A stretch of DNA of 25,605 bases from JBDTMT01 sp033764095 (GTDB taxonomy: Bacteria > Desulfobacterota > Binatia > HRBIN30 > CADEER01). Location: positions 1-25,605 of the forward strand of contig JANRJF010000273.1 in assembly GCA_033764095.1 (NCBI GenBank). Direction: 5' to 3'. The notes under the pieces are model-generated. The model made no database searches, was not told the DNA's origin, and saw only the letters and a program-made list of their open reading frames with translations. This document shows positions 1 through 7,480 of this stretch, in pieces; positions within the stretch are counted from its first letter, which is position 1, and each line of letters starts with the position of its first letter. The translations under genes were made by a program, and so were the position numbers.

Positions 1-85
1 GGCGGCGCGCCCGACGCCGGCGCGCCACCCGGCGGTGCGCGCCGCGCGCGGCCCGCGCCGCGTGCATCGCGCCACGCCGCACTGA
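1..85 (+). CDS. Possible C-terminal tail of an upstream gene (partial)
   Basis: Reading frame 2 is open from the left edge to a TGA at 83-85, giving about 27 residues rich in Ala, Arg and Pro. The stop lies nine bases before the next start, which would fit a co-transcribed upstream gene. An open frame this short is expected by chance in DNA this GC-rich, and nothing in the peptide is recognisable, so this is only a possibility. Confidence 0.25.
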   Translation, partial: AARPTPARHPAVRAARGPRRVHRATPH

Positions 86-94
86 GGGAGACCG

Positions 95-445
95 ATGCTG
101 TTCGTCGCCGAGTACGAGTTCGGATGGGAGGCGCTGTCGGCCGTGGTGGCCAAGCGCCTGGAATGGGGCGAGGTGCAGCCGGAGGGCTTTCGCTTCGTCG
201 GCGAGTACGTCTGGCAGGACCGCGAGCCGCCGTTCCGCGGCGTCGCGATCGTCGACGTCGACGACGTCGACGCGCTGAACGCCTTCCTGCTGCACTACGG
301 CCCGACGCTGAAGATGGCGCTGCACCCGGCCACCGACGTCGCCTCCGGCATCGCCCAGGTTCGGCACGGCGGCGAGTCGGGCCGCCGTGCCGGCGGCGTG
401 CGCGGCGGCCGCGCCAGCCGGCCGCGCGCCGCGAGGCCGCGATGA
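95..445 (+). CDS. DUF3303-like small protein
   Basis: A 116-residue protein of unknown biochemical role. The N-terminal ~85 residues resemble the DUF3303 fold family: an MLFVAEYEF first strand, a central PEGFRFVGEYVW segment, a GVAIVDVDD strand, then a hydrophobic helix and ALHPATD near residue 80. DUF3303 proteins are small ferredoxin-like alpha/beta proteins. The last ~25 residues are a low-complexity Arg/Gly/Ala tail that may be disordered. The start is supported by a GAGGGAG ribosome site four bases upstream. The stop overlaps the next start in an ATGA quartet at 442-445, so the two genes are probably translationally coupled. The family match is from remembered pattern, not from a search. 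Confidence 0.72.
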   Translation: MLFVAEYEFGWEALSAVVAKRLEWGEVQPEGFRFVGEYVWQDREPPFRGVAIVDVDDVDALNAFLLHYGPTLKMALHPATDVASGIAQVRHGGESGRRAGGVRGGRASRPRAARPR

Positions 446-1332
446 ACACCGCCACGCCCGCCTGGATGGGCGAGGTCGACCTCGCTCAGATCGGCTTCCC
501 GTTCGCCGTCGAGCCCGGTGTCGTGCACAAGACGCCGGGCCTCACCTACAAGACGACGCCACTCGGCCCGCTGCAACTGGATGCCTATCGGCCCGCCGCC
601 GAGGGGCCGCATCCGCTGGTGGTGATGATCCACGGCGGCGGCTGGCGGCAGGGCGGGCGCTACCAGATGGGGCTCACCAAGTGGGCCGCGTATCTCGCCG
701 CCGGCGGCCTGGCGGTGGTGTCGATCGACTATCGCCTGGCGCCGCACACCACCTATCCCGATTCCTTCCAGGACTGTCTCGACGCGGTCGACTGGGCGGT
801 CGAGCACGCCGACGCGCTCGGCGCCGACGCCAGTCGCGTCGGGCTGTGGGGCGACTCGGCGGGCGGACACCTGGCGCTGCTGCTGGCGACCTCGCAGACC
901 GCGCCGCGCTACGACGGCCCGCGCCTGCGCCACGGCGCCGAGCGGCTGCGCGCCGTCGCCGCACTCTATCCGCCCACCGATCTGCTGGCGCTGCACAGCG
1001 CCGAGCAACCGCTCGGCACCCGCACGGTGGCCAACTTCGTCGGCGCCGAGCCGAGCGCCGCGCCGGAGCGCTGGCGCGCCGCCTCGCCGATCGAGCACGT
1101 ACACGCCGGACTGCCGCCGATCCTGCTGCTGCAGGGGACGCGCGACCTGCTGGTGCCGGACACGCAGGCGCGCCGCTTCGCCGCCCGCCTGGCCGAGCAC
1201 GGCACACCGCACCGGCTGGAGATCGTCGAGGGTGGCGTGCACGGCTTCGACCGCATCGCCCCCACCGAGCGGGCGAAGACGCTGATCGCCGACACGCGCG
1301 ACTTCCTGCGCCAACATCTCACGGCGGAATGA
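442..1332 (+). CDS. Alpha/beta hydrolase, HSL / BD-FAE-like esterase
   Basis: A 296-residue alpha/beta-hydrolase with the signature of the hormone-sensitive-lipase (Aes-like) esterase group. An oxyanion-hole HGGG lies at residues 64-67 and the nucleophile elbow GDSAG at 137-141, giving Ser139. The likely catalytic acid is Asp235 in GTRDLLVPD (Asp240 is the alternative), and the likely catalytic His267 is in GGVHGFD. DYRLAP at 96-101 is the usual segment after the second conserved strand. It has no signal peptide, so it is predicted cytosolic. Such enzymes hydrolyse short-chain carboxylic esters; the actual substrate cannot be read from sequence. The ATG overlaps the stop of the DUF3303-like gene, which fixes the start and implies coupling. 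An upstream in-frame extension is possible on paper but is Arg-rich shadow sequence. Confidence 0.93.
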   Translation: MNTATPAWMGEVDLAQIGFPFAVEPGVVHKTPGLTYKTTPLGPLQLDAYRPAAEGPHPLVVMIHGGGWRQGGRYQMGLTKWAAYLAAGGLAVVSIDYRLAPHTTYPDSFQDCLDAVDWAVEHADALGADASRVGLWGDSAGGHLALLLATSQTAPRYDGPRLRHGAERLRAVAALYPPTDLLALHSAEQPLGTRTVANFVGAEPSAAPERWRAASPIEHVHAGLPPILLLQGTRDLLVPDTQARRFAARLAEHGTPHRLEIVEGGVHGFDRIAPTERAKTLIADTRDFLRQHLTAE

Positions 1333-1343
1333 CGGCGGAGACT

Positions 1344-1369
1344 GCCCGCCACGACCCCGTTCGGCGGGC
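1344..1369 (+). terminator. Weak hairpin between hydrolase and diiron gene
   Basis: A perfect 7-bp stem, GCCCGCC (1344-1350) with GGCGGGC (1363-1369), has a 12-base loop. A T-rich stretch follows only at about 1381-1388. The large loop and displaced T tract make it a poor intrinsic terminator. It may be an attenuating structure in the 73-base gap before the next gene. Confidence 0.3.
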
Positions 1370-1405
1370 TAGGCGACCCCTTCCTTTTCGGCTAACCGTC
1401 CGCGC

Positions 1406-2281
1406 ATGACTGCCAGCGTCGAGGACCTCGCCCTGCCTCTGCCCGCCATCGCCTACGGCTCCGAGGAGCACAAGGAGCTCTTCTGCCGTACCTTCATCGA
1501 GACGCACGATCCGTTCGAGGTGGAGAAGATCGCCTGGCCCGACCTCGACGACAGCGCCGTGCAGCGGCTGCGCAGCATGCCGTTCTGGCAGGAGGCGATC
1601 TCGACCGAGGCCGACGTCGCCCGCAAGGTGCAGGCGCTGGCCCCCTACGAGCGCGATCCGCTGCTGCACGAGGCGATCGCGATGAACGGCTTCGAGGAGG
1701 GACGCCACTCGCGCATGCTCGACCACATGCTGGCGCACTACGGCATCGAGCGGCCGCCGGTGCGCGAGGAAGCGCTGTCCGACGACCCGCTGTGGGACTT
1801 CATGCGGGTCGGCTATGGCGAGTGTTTCGACTCGTTCTTCGCCTTCGGCCTCTTCCGCCTGGCTGGCGAGTCGGGCCTGTTCCCCACCGCCCTGCTGCGC
1901 TGCGTCGAGCCGATCATGCGCGAGGAGGCGCGCCACATCCTCTTCTTCGTCAACTGGATCGCCTATTGCCGCGCCCAACAGCCGGGCCCGCGCAAGCTGC
2001 TGCACATGGGCCACTGCGGCCTGGCCCTGGCGATGCAGGTGTGGGGACGAGTGAAGACCGCGATCGCCGCGGCGCGCGGCGGCGGCGACGGCGGCGCGAC
2101 CAACGAGGACGACTTCATGCTCGGCGTGAAGGACTCGCTCGACGTGGTCAGCTCACCGCGCCAGTTCCTGCAGGTCTGCCTGCACGAGAACGACCTGCGG
2201 CTGGCGCCCTACGATCCGCGCCTGCTGCGGCCGAACTTCGTGCCGCGCATCGCGCGCACGCTGGCGCGCGTCGTGCCGTGA
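1406..2281 (+). CDS. Ferritin-like diiron protein
   Basis: A 291-residue soluble, helical protein that I assign to the ferritin-like diiron superfamily. Two EXXH motifs typical of a carboxylate-bridged diiron site are visible: Glu98-G-R-His101 in the first helix pair and Glu174-A-R-His177 in the second. Further acidic residues (Glu89, Glu139 in GYGECFDSFFAFG, Glu173) could supply the remaining ligands. Proteins of this type include oxygenases of the AurF kind and tRNA hydroxylase-like enzymes, but I cannot name the substrate. The C-terminal ~80 residues lack recognisable motifs, apart from a Gly-rich loop near 225. The gene starts 73 bases after the hydrolase in the same orientation. No clear Shine-Dalgarno sequence precedes the ATG, so an internal start remains possible, though the N-terminus reads as real protein. 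Confidence 0.8.
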   Translation: MTASVEDLALPLPAIAYGSEEHKELFCRTFIETHDPFEVEKIAWPDLDDSAVQRLRSMPFWQEAISTEADVARKVQALAPYERDPLLHEAIAMNGFEEGRHSRMLDHMLAHYGIERPPVREEALSDDPLWDFMRVGYGECFDSFFAFGLFRLAGESGLFPTALLRCVEPIMREEARHILFFVNWIAYCRAQQPGPRKLLHMGHCGLALAMQVWGRVKTAIAAARGGGDGGATNEDDFMLGVKDSLDVVSSPRQFLQVCLHENDLRLAPYDPRLLRPNFVPRIARTLARVVP

Positions 2282-2289
2282 GGGAAGCT

Positions 2290-2438
2290 GTCAGCTGTCA
2301 GGCGTCAGCTCTCGGCGCGGCGGGATCCGACCGTGCGGCGGCTGCAGAAAGAGGGCCGGCGGCGCCGCCGCGGCATTGCGCTCAGCTGATTGCTGACGGC
2401 TGCCCCGGGCAGCTGACAGCTGATCGCTGACAGCTGAC
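2290..2438. repeat. Imperfect inverted repeat filling a convergent gene junction
   Basis: The 164 bases between two convergent stop codons (2281 and 2446) contain repeated CAGCTGACAGCTGA-like words. The left copy (2290-2310) is the approximate reverse complement of the right copy (2418-2438), sharing CTGACAGCTGAC. Further CAGCTGA/GCTGAC words and a GCTGCCC-C-GGGCAGC hairpin lie at about 2386-2417. There is no plausible gene here. It could act as a bidirectional transcription-ending structure, or be a degenerate copy of a dispersed intergenic repeat. Confidence 0.6.
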
Positions 2439-2445
2439 CGCTGCT

Positions 2446-3378
2446 TCACTGCACGCGCACGATCAGGCGGCTCGGGGGGCCCAGGTTCGGGGCGACAGTA
2501 CCGCGCCCTTTGTCGCGCACGCGGACGGTGACCAGCGTGTCGCCGGGCGGAAACTCCAGCAGCGTGTCGACCAGCACGCAGAACTGCGCCTCGGTGGCTG
2601 TGTCGACGCAGGCGTAGTCACCGTTGGCGTCCTTGGCGCAACTGGCCGCGCAGTTGCGCGCCTGCGGCTGGCCGGTCCCGTCGACGAAGCGGCAGCCGAG
2701 ATCGTTGAGCGCGTCGACCACCGCGGCGCTGTCGTCGAAGCGCGGCGGATCGATGCCCGGCACGCCACCGACCAGCGGCGGCGCCACGTCACACACGTCG
2801 GTACTGCCGTTGCCGAGCGGCCGCGTCGCCTGCACCTGCAGCGCCGGCGCGTCGCCGTCGGCAAAGCTGTCGGTACCGACGGAGAAGCCCGACGCGCCGG
2901 GGGCGGCCTCGACCACCAGGCGGAAGCCGAACCCGAAGGCGCGTTGATAGATCGGTACGCCGTCCGGATCGGTGCCGATCGGCGATTGCAGCACGTCGTC
3001 GGCCGAGGTCATGCCGAAGAACACGACGCGCGGCCCGATCGCCGGGGTCATCGTGAGCGTCGGCGTCGCGCTCGGCGTCGCCGTTGCGGTCGGGCTCGGG
3101 GTCCCGACGCTCGGCGTCGCCGTCGGCGCCGCGCCGCAGCCGCCGAGCAACGCGTTCACTCCGGCGACCAGATCGGCCACCGCCACGCTGCCGTCGCCGT
3201 CGGCGTCGGCCGCCGCGCACTGATCGAGCGAGGCGCCGCCGAGCGCGATCGAGACCGCCAAGACGACGTCGTTGACGGTGACCTCGCCGTCGCCCCCGCA
3301 GTCGCCGGGACACGCACCGTACACGCGCGTGACCGACAGCAGCAGCGCAAGCGCGGCACGGAGCAGCAGCGACATCAT
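2446..3378 (-). CDS. Secreted protein with N-terminal dockerin-like calcium-loop pair
   Basis: A 310-residue exported protein of unknown function. Residues 1-22 form a signal peptide (MMSLLLRAALALLL core, cleavage near VYGA). Residues 23-81 are a duplicated EF-hand-loop module: GDCGGDGEVTVNDVV, then DADGDGSVAVADLV, bracketed by CPGDC, an inner Cys and a terminal GGC. A Thr/Pro linker (about 83-112) leads to a ~200-residue domain I do not recognise, with a Cys-rich segment near RNCAASCAKDANGDYAC. I chose the ATG at 3378 because it begins the signal peptide. The in-frame GTG at 3417 would put the start inside a strong hairpin (3391-3423). It is the last gene of a four-gene minus-strand run with related secreted and membrane neighbours. 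Confidence 0.8.
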   Translation of the reverse strand: MMSLLLRAALALLLSVTRVYGACPGDCGGDGEVTVNDVVLAVSIALGGASLDQCAAADADGDGSVAVADLVAGVNALLGGCGAAPTATPSVGTPSPTATATPSATPTLTMTPAIGPRVVFFGMTSADDVLQSPIGTDPDGVPIYQRAFGFGFRLVVEAAPGASGFSVGTDSFADGDAPALQVQATRPLGNGSTDVCDVAPPLVGGVPGIDPPRFDDSAAVVDALNDLGCRFVDGTGQPQARNCAASCAKDANGDYACVDTATEAQFCVLVDTLLEFPPGDTLVTVRVRDKGRGTVAPNLGPPSRLIVRVQ

Positions 3379-3390
3379 CGGTGGGAGATG

Positions 3391-3423
3391 AGCCGGGTGG
3401 CGCGTTTGCTGCGCCACCCGGCT
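3391..3423. terminator. Perfect 13-bp hairpin between YIP1-like and dockerin-like genes
   Basis: AGCCGGGTGGCGC (3391-3403) and GCGCCACCCGGCT (3411-3423) are exact reverse complements around a 7-base loop. The structure sits after the minus-strand stop at 3458 and just before the start at 3378. There is no U tract on the minus strand, so it may be a processing or stability element rather than a classical intrinsic terminator. Confidence 0.6.
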
Positions 3424-3457
3424 GGTTCGTTTCGCGCCACCGCGCCGCGCGCCGGCC

Positions 3458-4015
3458 TCAGGCCGCGGCGCCGTTCTGGGTCGCGACGCTGCCCACCGCC
3501 AGACCGAGCAGCAGCAGCGGGATCAGGATGATCAGCACCTGCACGATCCAGCCGACGATGCAGACGGCGATGGCGCGGCCGGTGCTGTCGTAGTCGAGCG
3601 CCTGGCGCACCGCCACCACCATCGCCGCCAGCGACCAGAGGGCGCTCACCGCCGCCGCCAGCGTGCCGATGCCGGGGATCACGCCGAGGGCGCGCAGCAG
3701 GCCGGGGGCGCTGGCGAATCCCAGCGTGCGCAGCAGCTGGCCCAGATCGGCTTCGGTGGTCGGCTGCGGCAGAAGTCGCGTGCCCACCCAGTAGGTGATG
3801 AACGACCAGACGTACCAGCCGACCAGGCTGAGGACGGCGCCGAAGACGAAACCCATGGCGCCCATCTCGCCGATGCTGCCAATGCCGCCGGCGAGGCTGG
3901 AGAGCAGCACGACGCCGGTCGCCTGGCCCATCGCCGTGGTGTCGGCTTCGACTTCCTCGTACAGCGACGCGTCCAACTTCGCGGCGCGAATCATCCGGTC
4001 GACCATCGACGCCAT
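3458..4015 (-). CDS. YIP1-like integral membrane protein
   Basis: A 185-residue inner-membrane protein resembling the bacterial Yip1-domain family. The hydrophilic N-terminus (MASMVDRMIRAAKLDASLYEE) is followed by about five hydrophobic segments, roughly at residues 32-50, 54-78, 100-125, 120-140 and 148-175. TYWVGTRLLP after the second segment and the GFASAPGLL helix are typical of the family. A GGGAGGAAG ribosome site sits seven bases before the ATG. The molecular role of bacterial Yip1 proteins is not established. It is flanked on the same strand by two secreted dockerin-like proteins, but gaps of about 80-90 bases with hairpins or repeats make strict co-transcription uncertain. Confidence 0.82.
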   Translation of the reverse strand: MASMVDRMIRAAKLDASLYEEVEADTTAMGQATGVVLLSSLAGGIGSIGEMGAMGFVFGAVLSLVGWYVWSFITYWVGTRLLPQPTTEADLGQLLRTLGFASAPGLLRALGVIPGIGTLAAAVSALWSLAAMVVAVRQALDYDSTGRAIAVCIVGWIVQVLIILIPLLLLGLAVGSVATQNGAAA

Positions 4016-4076
4016 GCAGCTTCCTCCCGGCGCGAGGCTCTAGCAGATCGGCTCGGACGGAGCGATGCGGCGACTT

Positions 4077-4100
4077 GGCGATCAGCGATCGGCGATCAGC
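4077..4100. repeat. Short direct repeat GGCGATCAGC x2
   Basis: GGCGATCAGC occurs at 4077-4086 and again at 4091-4100, with GATC between the copies, in the 88-base gap between two minus-strand genes. The word resembles the ATCAGC/GCTGAT words found in the repeat at 2290-2438, so this may be a remnant of the same intergenic family. Confidence 0.4.
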
Positions 4101-4103
4101 GCC

Positions 4104-4991
4104 TCAGTCGGTCGGGCAGCCCACCAGCGCCCGCGTGACGCCGGCGACGACGTCGTTCACCGCGACGCGGCCGTCGCCGTCGATGTCGGCGAGCGGGCAG
4201 CCCGGCGCGCTGCCGTCGGCGAGCACGAAGCCGACGGCGCGCACCAGCTCGTCGACGGTGATCGCGTGATCGCCGTTGCAATCGCCGCCGCACAGGCCGT
4301 CGGGGATCATCCCGACCTGCAGCACGTCCTGGTTCTGCCACAGGTCGATGCCGCGATAGCCGCGCCGCCGGTCGGCGAAGCCCGGCGCCTCGACGTGGAT
4401 CAGAATGGTGTCGGCATCGCGCAGCTGCAGCGTGCAGGCGATGTTGCCGTCGTTGTCGGCGACGCCGCTGACTGCATCGCGCGGGCTGCTGCACGAGTAC
4501 GGCGCTCCGGCGATCGGCAACGCGCTGACCAGATTGAAGACGTGCAGCTCGGTGGTCTTCTCGCCCAGCGCGCCGGTTGGCTCGGGCGTCGGCGTGGCGG
4601 TCGGCGTCGGCGACGGCGTGAAGGCGAGCGGGCACAAGGTCACGTACTGGTCGCCAGCGGTGACGTCGACGACGCGCTCCGGCCAGCAGCCGAAGGGGCT
4701 GCAGAACTCGACCTGCAGCGTGTAGCTGCCGGGTGGCACCGTGAACTCGACATTGCCGTCGTCGAGGCTGGTGCGGCGGGTGATCGCGAGCGGCCGCAGG
4801 GTGACGGAGACACCACGCATGGCGCCCTGGCACCCGGCGGGATGCTCGGCGACGTGCACGACCAGGCGGCCGAGCCCGTCCCCTGTCGGGGTCACACTCG
4901 GCGTCGGGGTTGTCGCCGGCGCCGGTTGGGTCGCCAATGCCAGGACGGCGACGAGCGTCAGGGTGCGGAGCGGCAGGCAGCGGGGCGCCAT
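4104..4991 (-). CDS. Secreted protein with C-terminal dockerin-like module
   Basis: A 295-residue exported protein of unknown function. The start at 4991 is set by a GGAGG site seven bases upstream and by a signal peptide (MAPRCLPLRTLTLVAVLALA, cleavage near APA at 24-26). Residues ~40-120 look like an Ig/CNA-B-like beta domain (GRLVVHVAEHP, VEFTVPPGSYTLQVEF). A Thr/Pro linker follows at ~125-140, then a second beta region with Cys pairs. Residues 232-295 are the dockerin-like pair, GGDCNGDHAITVDELV and DIDGDGRVAVNDVV, bracketed by Cys residues and ending in VGC. The module matches the one in the gene at 2446-3378 but sits at the opposite end of the protein, so it behaves as a mobile module. 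It lies 66 bases downstream of the amidohydrolase gene. Confidence 0.82.
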   Translation of the reverse strand: MAPRCLPLRTLTLVAVLALATQPAPATTPTPSVTPTGDGLGRLVVHVAEHPAGCQGAMRGVSVTLRPLAITRRTSLDDGNVEFTVPPGSYTLQVEFCSPFGCWPERVVDVTAGDQYVTLCPLAFTPSPTPTATPTPEPTGALGEKTTELHVFNLVSALPIAGAPYSCSSPRDAVSGVADNDGNIACTLQLRDADTILIHVEAPGFADRRRGYRGIDLWQNQDVLQVGMIPDGLCGGDCNGDHAITVDELVRAVGFVLADGSAPGCPLADIDGDGRVAVNDVVAGVTRALVGCPTD

Positions 4992-5057
4992 CGGCAATCC
5001 TCCAGGCGGCGACTCGGCGAGAAGGATGCGCGATGGCGCGCGTCTGCTGCACGGCAA

Positions 5058-6221
5058 TCAGGCGCCCAGCGCCGGGCCCATCAGGTCGACGAAGTTGTCG
5101 CAGTAGAAGCGCTGCCGCGCCGTCTCGCCGACGGCGCCGAGGCTGGCCTCGAAGCGGCGGATCGGATTGCGGCCGCCCTCGACGTGCGGGTAGTCGGAGG
5201 AGAACAGGCAGACCTCCTCGCCGGCCTGCTCGATGATCCAGCCGACCGGCTCGGTCGGATACGGCGTAGCGCGGATCTGCCGGCGCACGTACTCGCTGGG
5301 GCGCAGCGCCAGGGCGCGCAGGCGCTCCTCGGTCTTGGCAAACGCCTCGAGCGCCGACTCCATCTGCCGCATCCAGCTCGGCAGCCAGACGGCGCCCTGC
5401 TCGATGACGCCGATCTTGAGGCGCGGGAAGTGGTCGAGCACGCGGTCGAAGATCATCGTCGCCAGCGTCTGCATGGGGGGGAACGGAATCGCCATGTAGT
5501 CCACCGAGCGGAAGTTCTCCGCCCCGCCGTGGAAGTCGGTGACCATCGGCAGGCCGTTCTTGAAGTAGCTCGGGTCGAGCAGCCGGCCGCCGCCGCCGAC
5601 GTGGAAGACGATCGGCACGCCGGCCTCCTGCGCCGTCGCCCAGACCGGGAAGAGCCCGGTGTGGCTCGGCGAGTGGCCCGGCGGGCAGGCGGACGGGATC
5701 ATCAACGCCCTGCAGCCGGCGCGGATCGCCTCGGCGGCCATGGCCTCGGCGCGGTCGAAGTCGGCGAGCGGCACATAGCCGACTGCCAGCAGGCGGCGGT
5801 CGACGCTGCAGAAGTCGACCATGGCGCGATTGTGCGCGCGCGCCACGCCGTAGCAGAGGTCGAGGTCGCCGTCGTGCTCGACGTGCACCAGGTACTTGTT
5901 GAAGAAGGTGTTGAACACCAACTGGCTCTGGAAGCCGAGCAGGTCGAGCGCGCGCGAGCGATCCTCCTTGATGAACGAGCCGATCGCGCTCCAGTTCTTG
6001 CGCAGCATCACCTCGGCCTCGGCGGCGACGCGATCGGCCGGGTCGCGATGCCGCGCCCGCCAGCGCTCGATATGCGAATCCTCACCCGGTTTGACGGTGC
6101 TGACGTACACCCGGCTCATGCGTGCCCGCACGCTCGGATCGGCGAACGGCTCGAACCAGTCCGGCGTCTCGACCACGTGCGCGTCGGCATCGTGGATCAC
6201 CCGGCCTTCGGCGTAGGGCAT
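5058..6221 (-). CDS. Amidohydrolase-superfamily (ACMSD-like) metal-dependent hydrolase or decarboxylase
   Basis: A 387-residue TIM-barrel protein of the amidohydrolase_2 group, which includes ACMSD-type decarboxylases. Family landmarks are DADAHV at residues 11-16 (metal ligands Asp/His), VFHVGGGG with His207 on a barrel strand, and the characteristic SSDYPHVEGG at 341-350, supplying the conserved Asp343 and His346. The middle region (VDFCSVDRRLLAVGYVPL, AIRAGCRALMIPS) is also typical. It is predicted soluble. Related proteins decarboxylate or hydrolyse aromatic-pathway intermediates, but the substrate here is unknown. The ATG at 6221 has a GGGAGGTG ribosome site. A much longer in-frame extension toward 7514 is rejected because it runs antisense through the propeller gene. 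Divergent from the gene at 6330. Confidence 0.9.
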   Translation of the reverse strand: MPYAEGRVIHDADAHVVETPDWFEPFADPSVRARMSRVYVSTVKPGEDSHIERWRARHRDPADRVAAEAEVMLRKNWSAIGSFIKEDRSRALDLLGFQSQLVFNTFFNKYLVHVEHDGDLDLCYGVARAHNRAMVDFCSVDRRLLAVGYVPLADFDRAEAMAAEAIRAGCRALMIPSACPPGHSPSHTGLFPVWATAQEAGVPIVFHVGGGGRLLDPSYFKNGLPMVTDFHGGAENFRSVDYMAIPFPPMQTLATMIFDRVLDHFPRLKIGVIEQGAVWLPSWMRQMESALEAFAKTEERLRALALRPSEYVRRQIRATPYPTEPVGWIIEQAGEEVCLFSSDYPHVEGGRNPIRRFEASLGAVGETARQRFYCDNFVDLMGPALGA

Positions 6222-6329
6222 GGGCACCTCCCGGCGGCACCGTAGTCCGGTGCGAGGCGGCCCGACAAGCGCCGGGAACGGCCGCGCTTGACTCGCGGCA
6301 ACCAAGCGCCGAGTAGTGCGGGGTTCCCG
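6222..6329. promoter_or_regulatory. Divergent intergenic region (amidohydrolase / propeller gene)
   Basis: These 108 bases separate two outward-facing starts, so they should hold promoters for both. A small hairpin, GCACCG (6237-6242) with CGGTGC (6248-6253), lies in the presumed leader of the amidohydrolase gene. A TTGACT at 6288-6293 could be a -35 element for the plus-strand gene, but no convincing -10 follows. Confidence 0.4.
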
Positions 6330-7307
6330 ATGACGCGCTGGATCGCAAGCGTAGCGGCGCTGCTCGCCGCGGCCGCCGCCCTGCTCTGGTGGCATCAGGC
6401 CCGCACCGCGGCGCCGGCGCGCGTCTTCGTCTCGAACTACCGCTCCGACACCGTGTCCGTGGTCGATCCCGAGCTGGGGCGCGAGATCACGACGATCGCG
6501 GTGGGCGACGGACCGATGGGGCTGGCGCAGCGCCCGAGCGGCACGCGCGAGGTGGCGGTGGCGAACTCGACCGCCAGCCAGGTGACGCTGGTGGATCCGC
6601 GCAGTTTCGCCATCACCGGCACGGTGCCGGTCGGCAAGGGACCGGAGTTCATCGCGTTCAGCCCCGACGGCGCGCTGCTCTATGCCACCAGCCCGTACGA
6701 TCAGACGTTGACCATCGTCGACATGGCGCAGCAGCGCCCCGCCGGCGACCCGGTAAAGTTCGATCACCGGCCGAGCGGGCTCGCCGTCGCCCCCGACGGC
6801 ACGCGCGTCTACGTGCTGCTCAAGGATGCCCGGGGCGAAGTGGCGGCGCTCGACCCCGCCAGCCGCGCCGTGGTCGGGCGGGTCGCGGTCGGCAAGTCGC
6901 CGACCGGCATCGCGCTCAGCAGCGACGGCACGCGGCTGCTGGCGGCGAGCTTCGACGACAGTGCGATCAGCGTCGTCGACACGTCGACCCTGGCGGTGGT
7001 GGCGACCATCGCGGCGCCGACCGGGCTCGGTCTGATCGCCCACCCATCGCAGCCGTTGGTGTACTCGCTGGCCAGCTTCGACGACCAGATCGCGGTGGTG
7101 GACTTCGCCCGCGGCGAGGTGGCGGCGGCGTTCGCGGTCGGGCAATGGCCGACCTTTGGCGCGATCAGCCCGGACGGCCGCACGCTGTACGTCCCCAACG
7201 AGGACTCCGACAACCTCGCCGTGATCGACACGGCGTCGCAGGCGATCACCGTTCGCATCGCCGTCGGCGACGAGCCGGCCCACGCGCTGGTCGTACCGGC
7301 CGACTGA
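6330..7307 (+). CDS. YVTN-type beta-propeller repeat protein, membrane-anchored or exported
   Basis: A 325-residue protein made almost entirely of ~40-residue YVTN/40-residue beta-propeller repeats. Blades carry variants of VFVSNYRSDTVSVVDPELG, ITTIAVGDGPMGLA, FSPDGALLYATSP and ALSSDGTRLLAASF, ending in LYVPNEDSDNLAVID. About seven repeats can be counted, consistent with a closed propeller. The N-terminus (RWIASVAALLAAAAALLWW, residues 3-21) is a signal anchor or uncleaved signal peptide, placing the propeller outside the inner membrane. Such proteins usually act in binding or as accessory subunits; no catalytic residues are evident. ATG at 6330 is preferred over an in-frame TTG at 6288 because it begins the signal anchor. 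Confidence 0.88.
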   Translation: MTRWIASVAALLAAAAALLWWHQARTAAPARVFVSNYRSDTVSVVDPELGREITTIAVGDGPMGLAQRPSGTREVAVANSTASQVTLVDPRSFAITGTVPVGKGPEFIAFSPDGALLYATSPYDQTLTIVDMAQQRPAGDPVKFDHRPSGLAVAPDGTRVYVLLKDARGEVAALDPASRAVVGRVAVGKSPTGIALSSDGTRLLAASFDDSAISVVDTSTLAVVATIAAPTGLGLIAHPSQPLVYSLASFDDQIAVVDFARGEVAAAFAVGQWPTFGAISPDGRTLYVPNEDSDNLAVIDTASQAITVRIAVGDEPAHALVVPAD

Positions 7308-7480
7308 ACCGCGCAGAGGCTGTGCGCTATATCGCACGGAGTCTCGCCGGCTCGTTTGCCGCACGCATTGACACTCTTGCGTCGGTCCCGTTTGCTGGCG
7401 GTTGCCTTTTGGGGGAGTCCCGACCACGGACAGGGCTCGCGTTCGCGCGGGCCGCAGAGAGAGAGACAGAGGGAAAAGGT
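7308..7480 (+). promoter_or_regulatory. Leader and promoter region of the small secreted protein
   Basis: A 173-base non-coding stretch. GTGCG-CTATAT-CGCAC (about 7322-7337) can form a short hairpin near the end of the propeller gene. A consensus TTGACA at 7368-7373 is followed after 17 bases by TTTGCT, a weak -10. The final ~30 bases are purine-rich (GAGAGAGACAGAGGGAAAAGG) and provide a strong ribosome-binding context for the ATG at 7481. The promoter assignment is tentative. Confidence 0.45.

Noticed and set aside
3041..3130. Minisatellite-like GTCGGCGTCGCC repeat DNA
   Set aside because: It is explained as codons for the Thr/Pro linker of the secreted protein; the same kind of sequence occurs in the linkers at about 4580-4620 and 22815-22880.
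4065..6245. 726-codon plus-strand open frame
   Set aside because: It is antisense to the amidohydrolase and a secreted dockerin-like gene, has shadow composition (Arg/Ala/Asp/Gly-rich) and no recognisable motifs.
7340..7480. Riboswitch (for example cyclic-di-GMP type) upstream of the small secreted protein
   Set aside because: I could not match the conserved core positions of any riboswitch class; only a short hairpin, a possible -35 and a purine-rich leader are visible.
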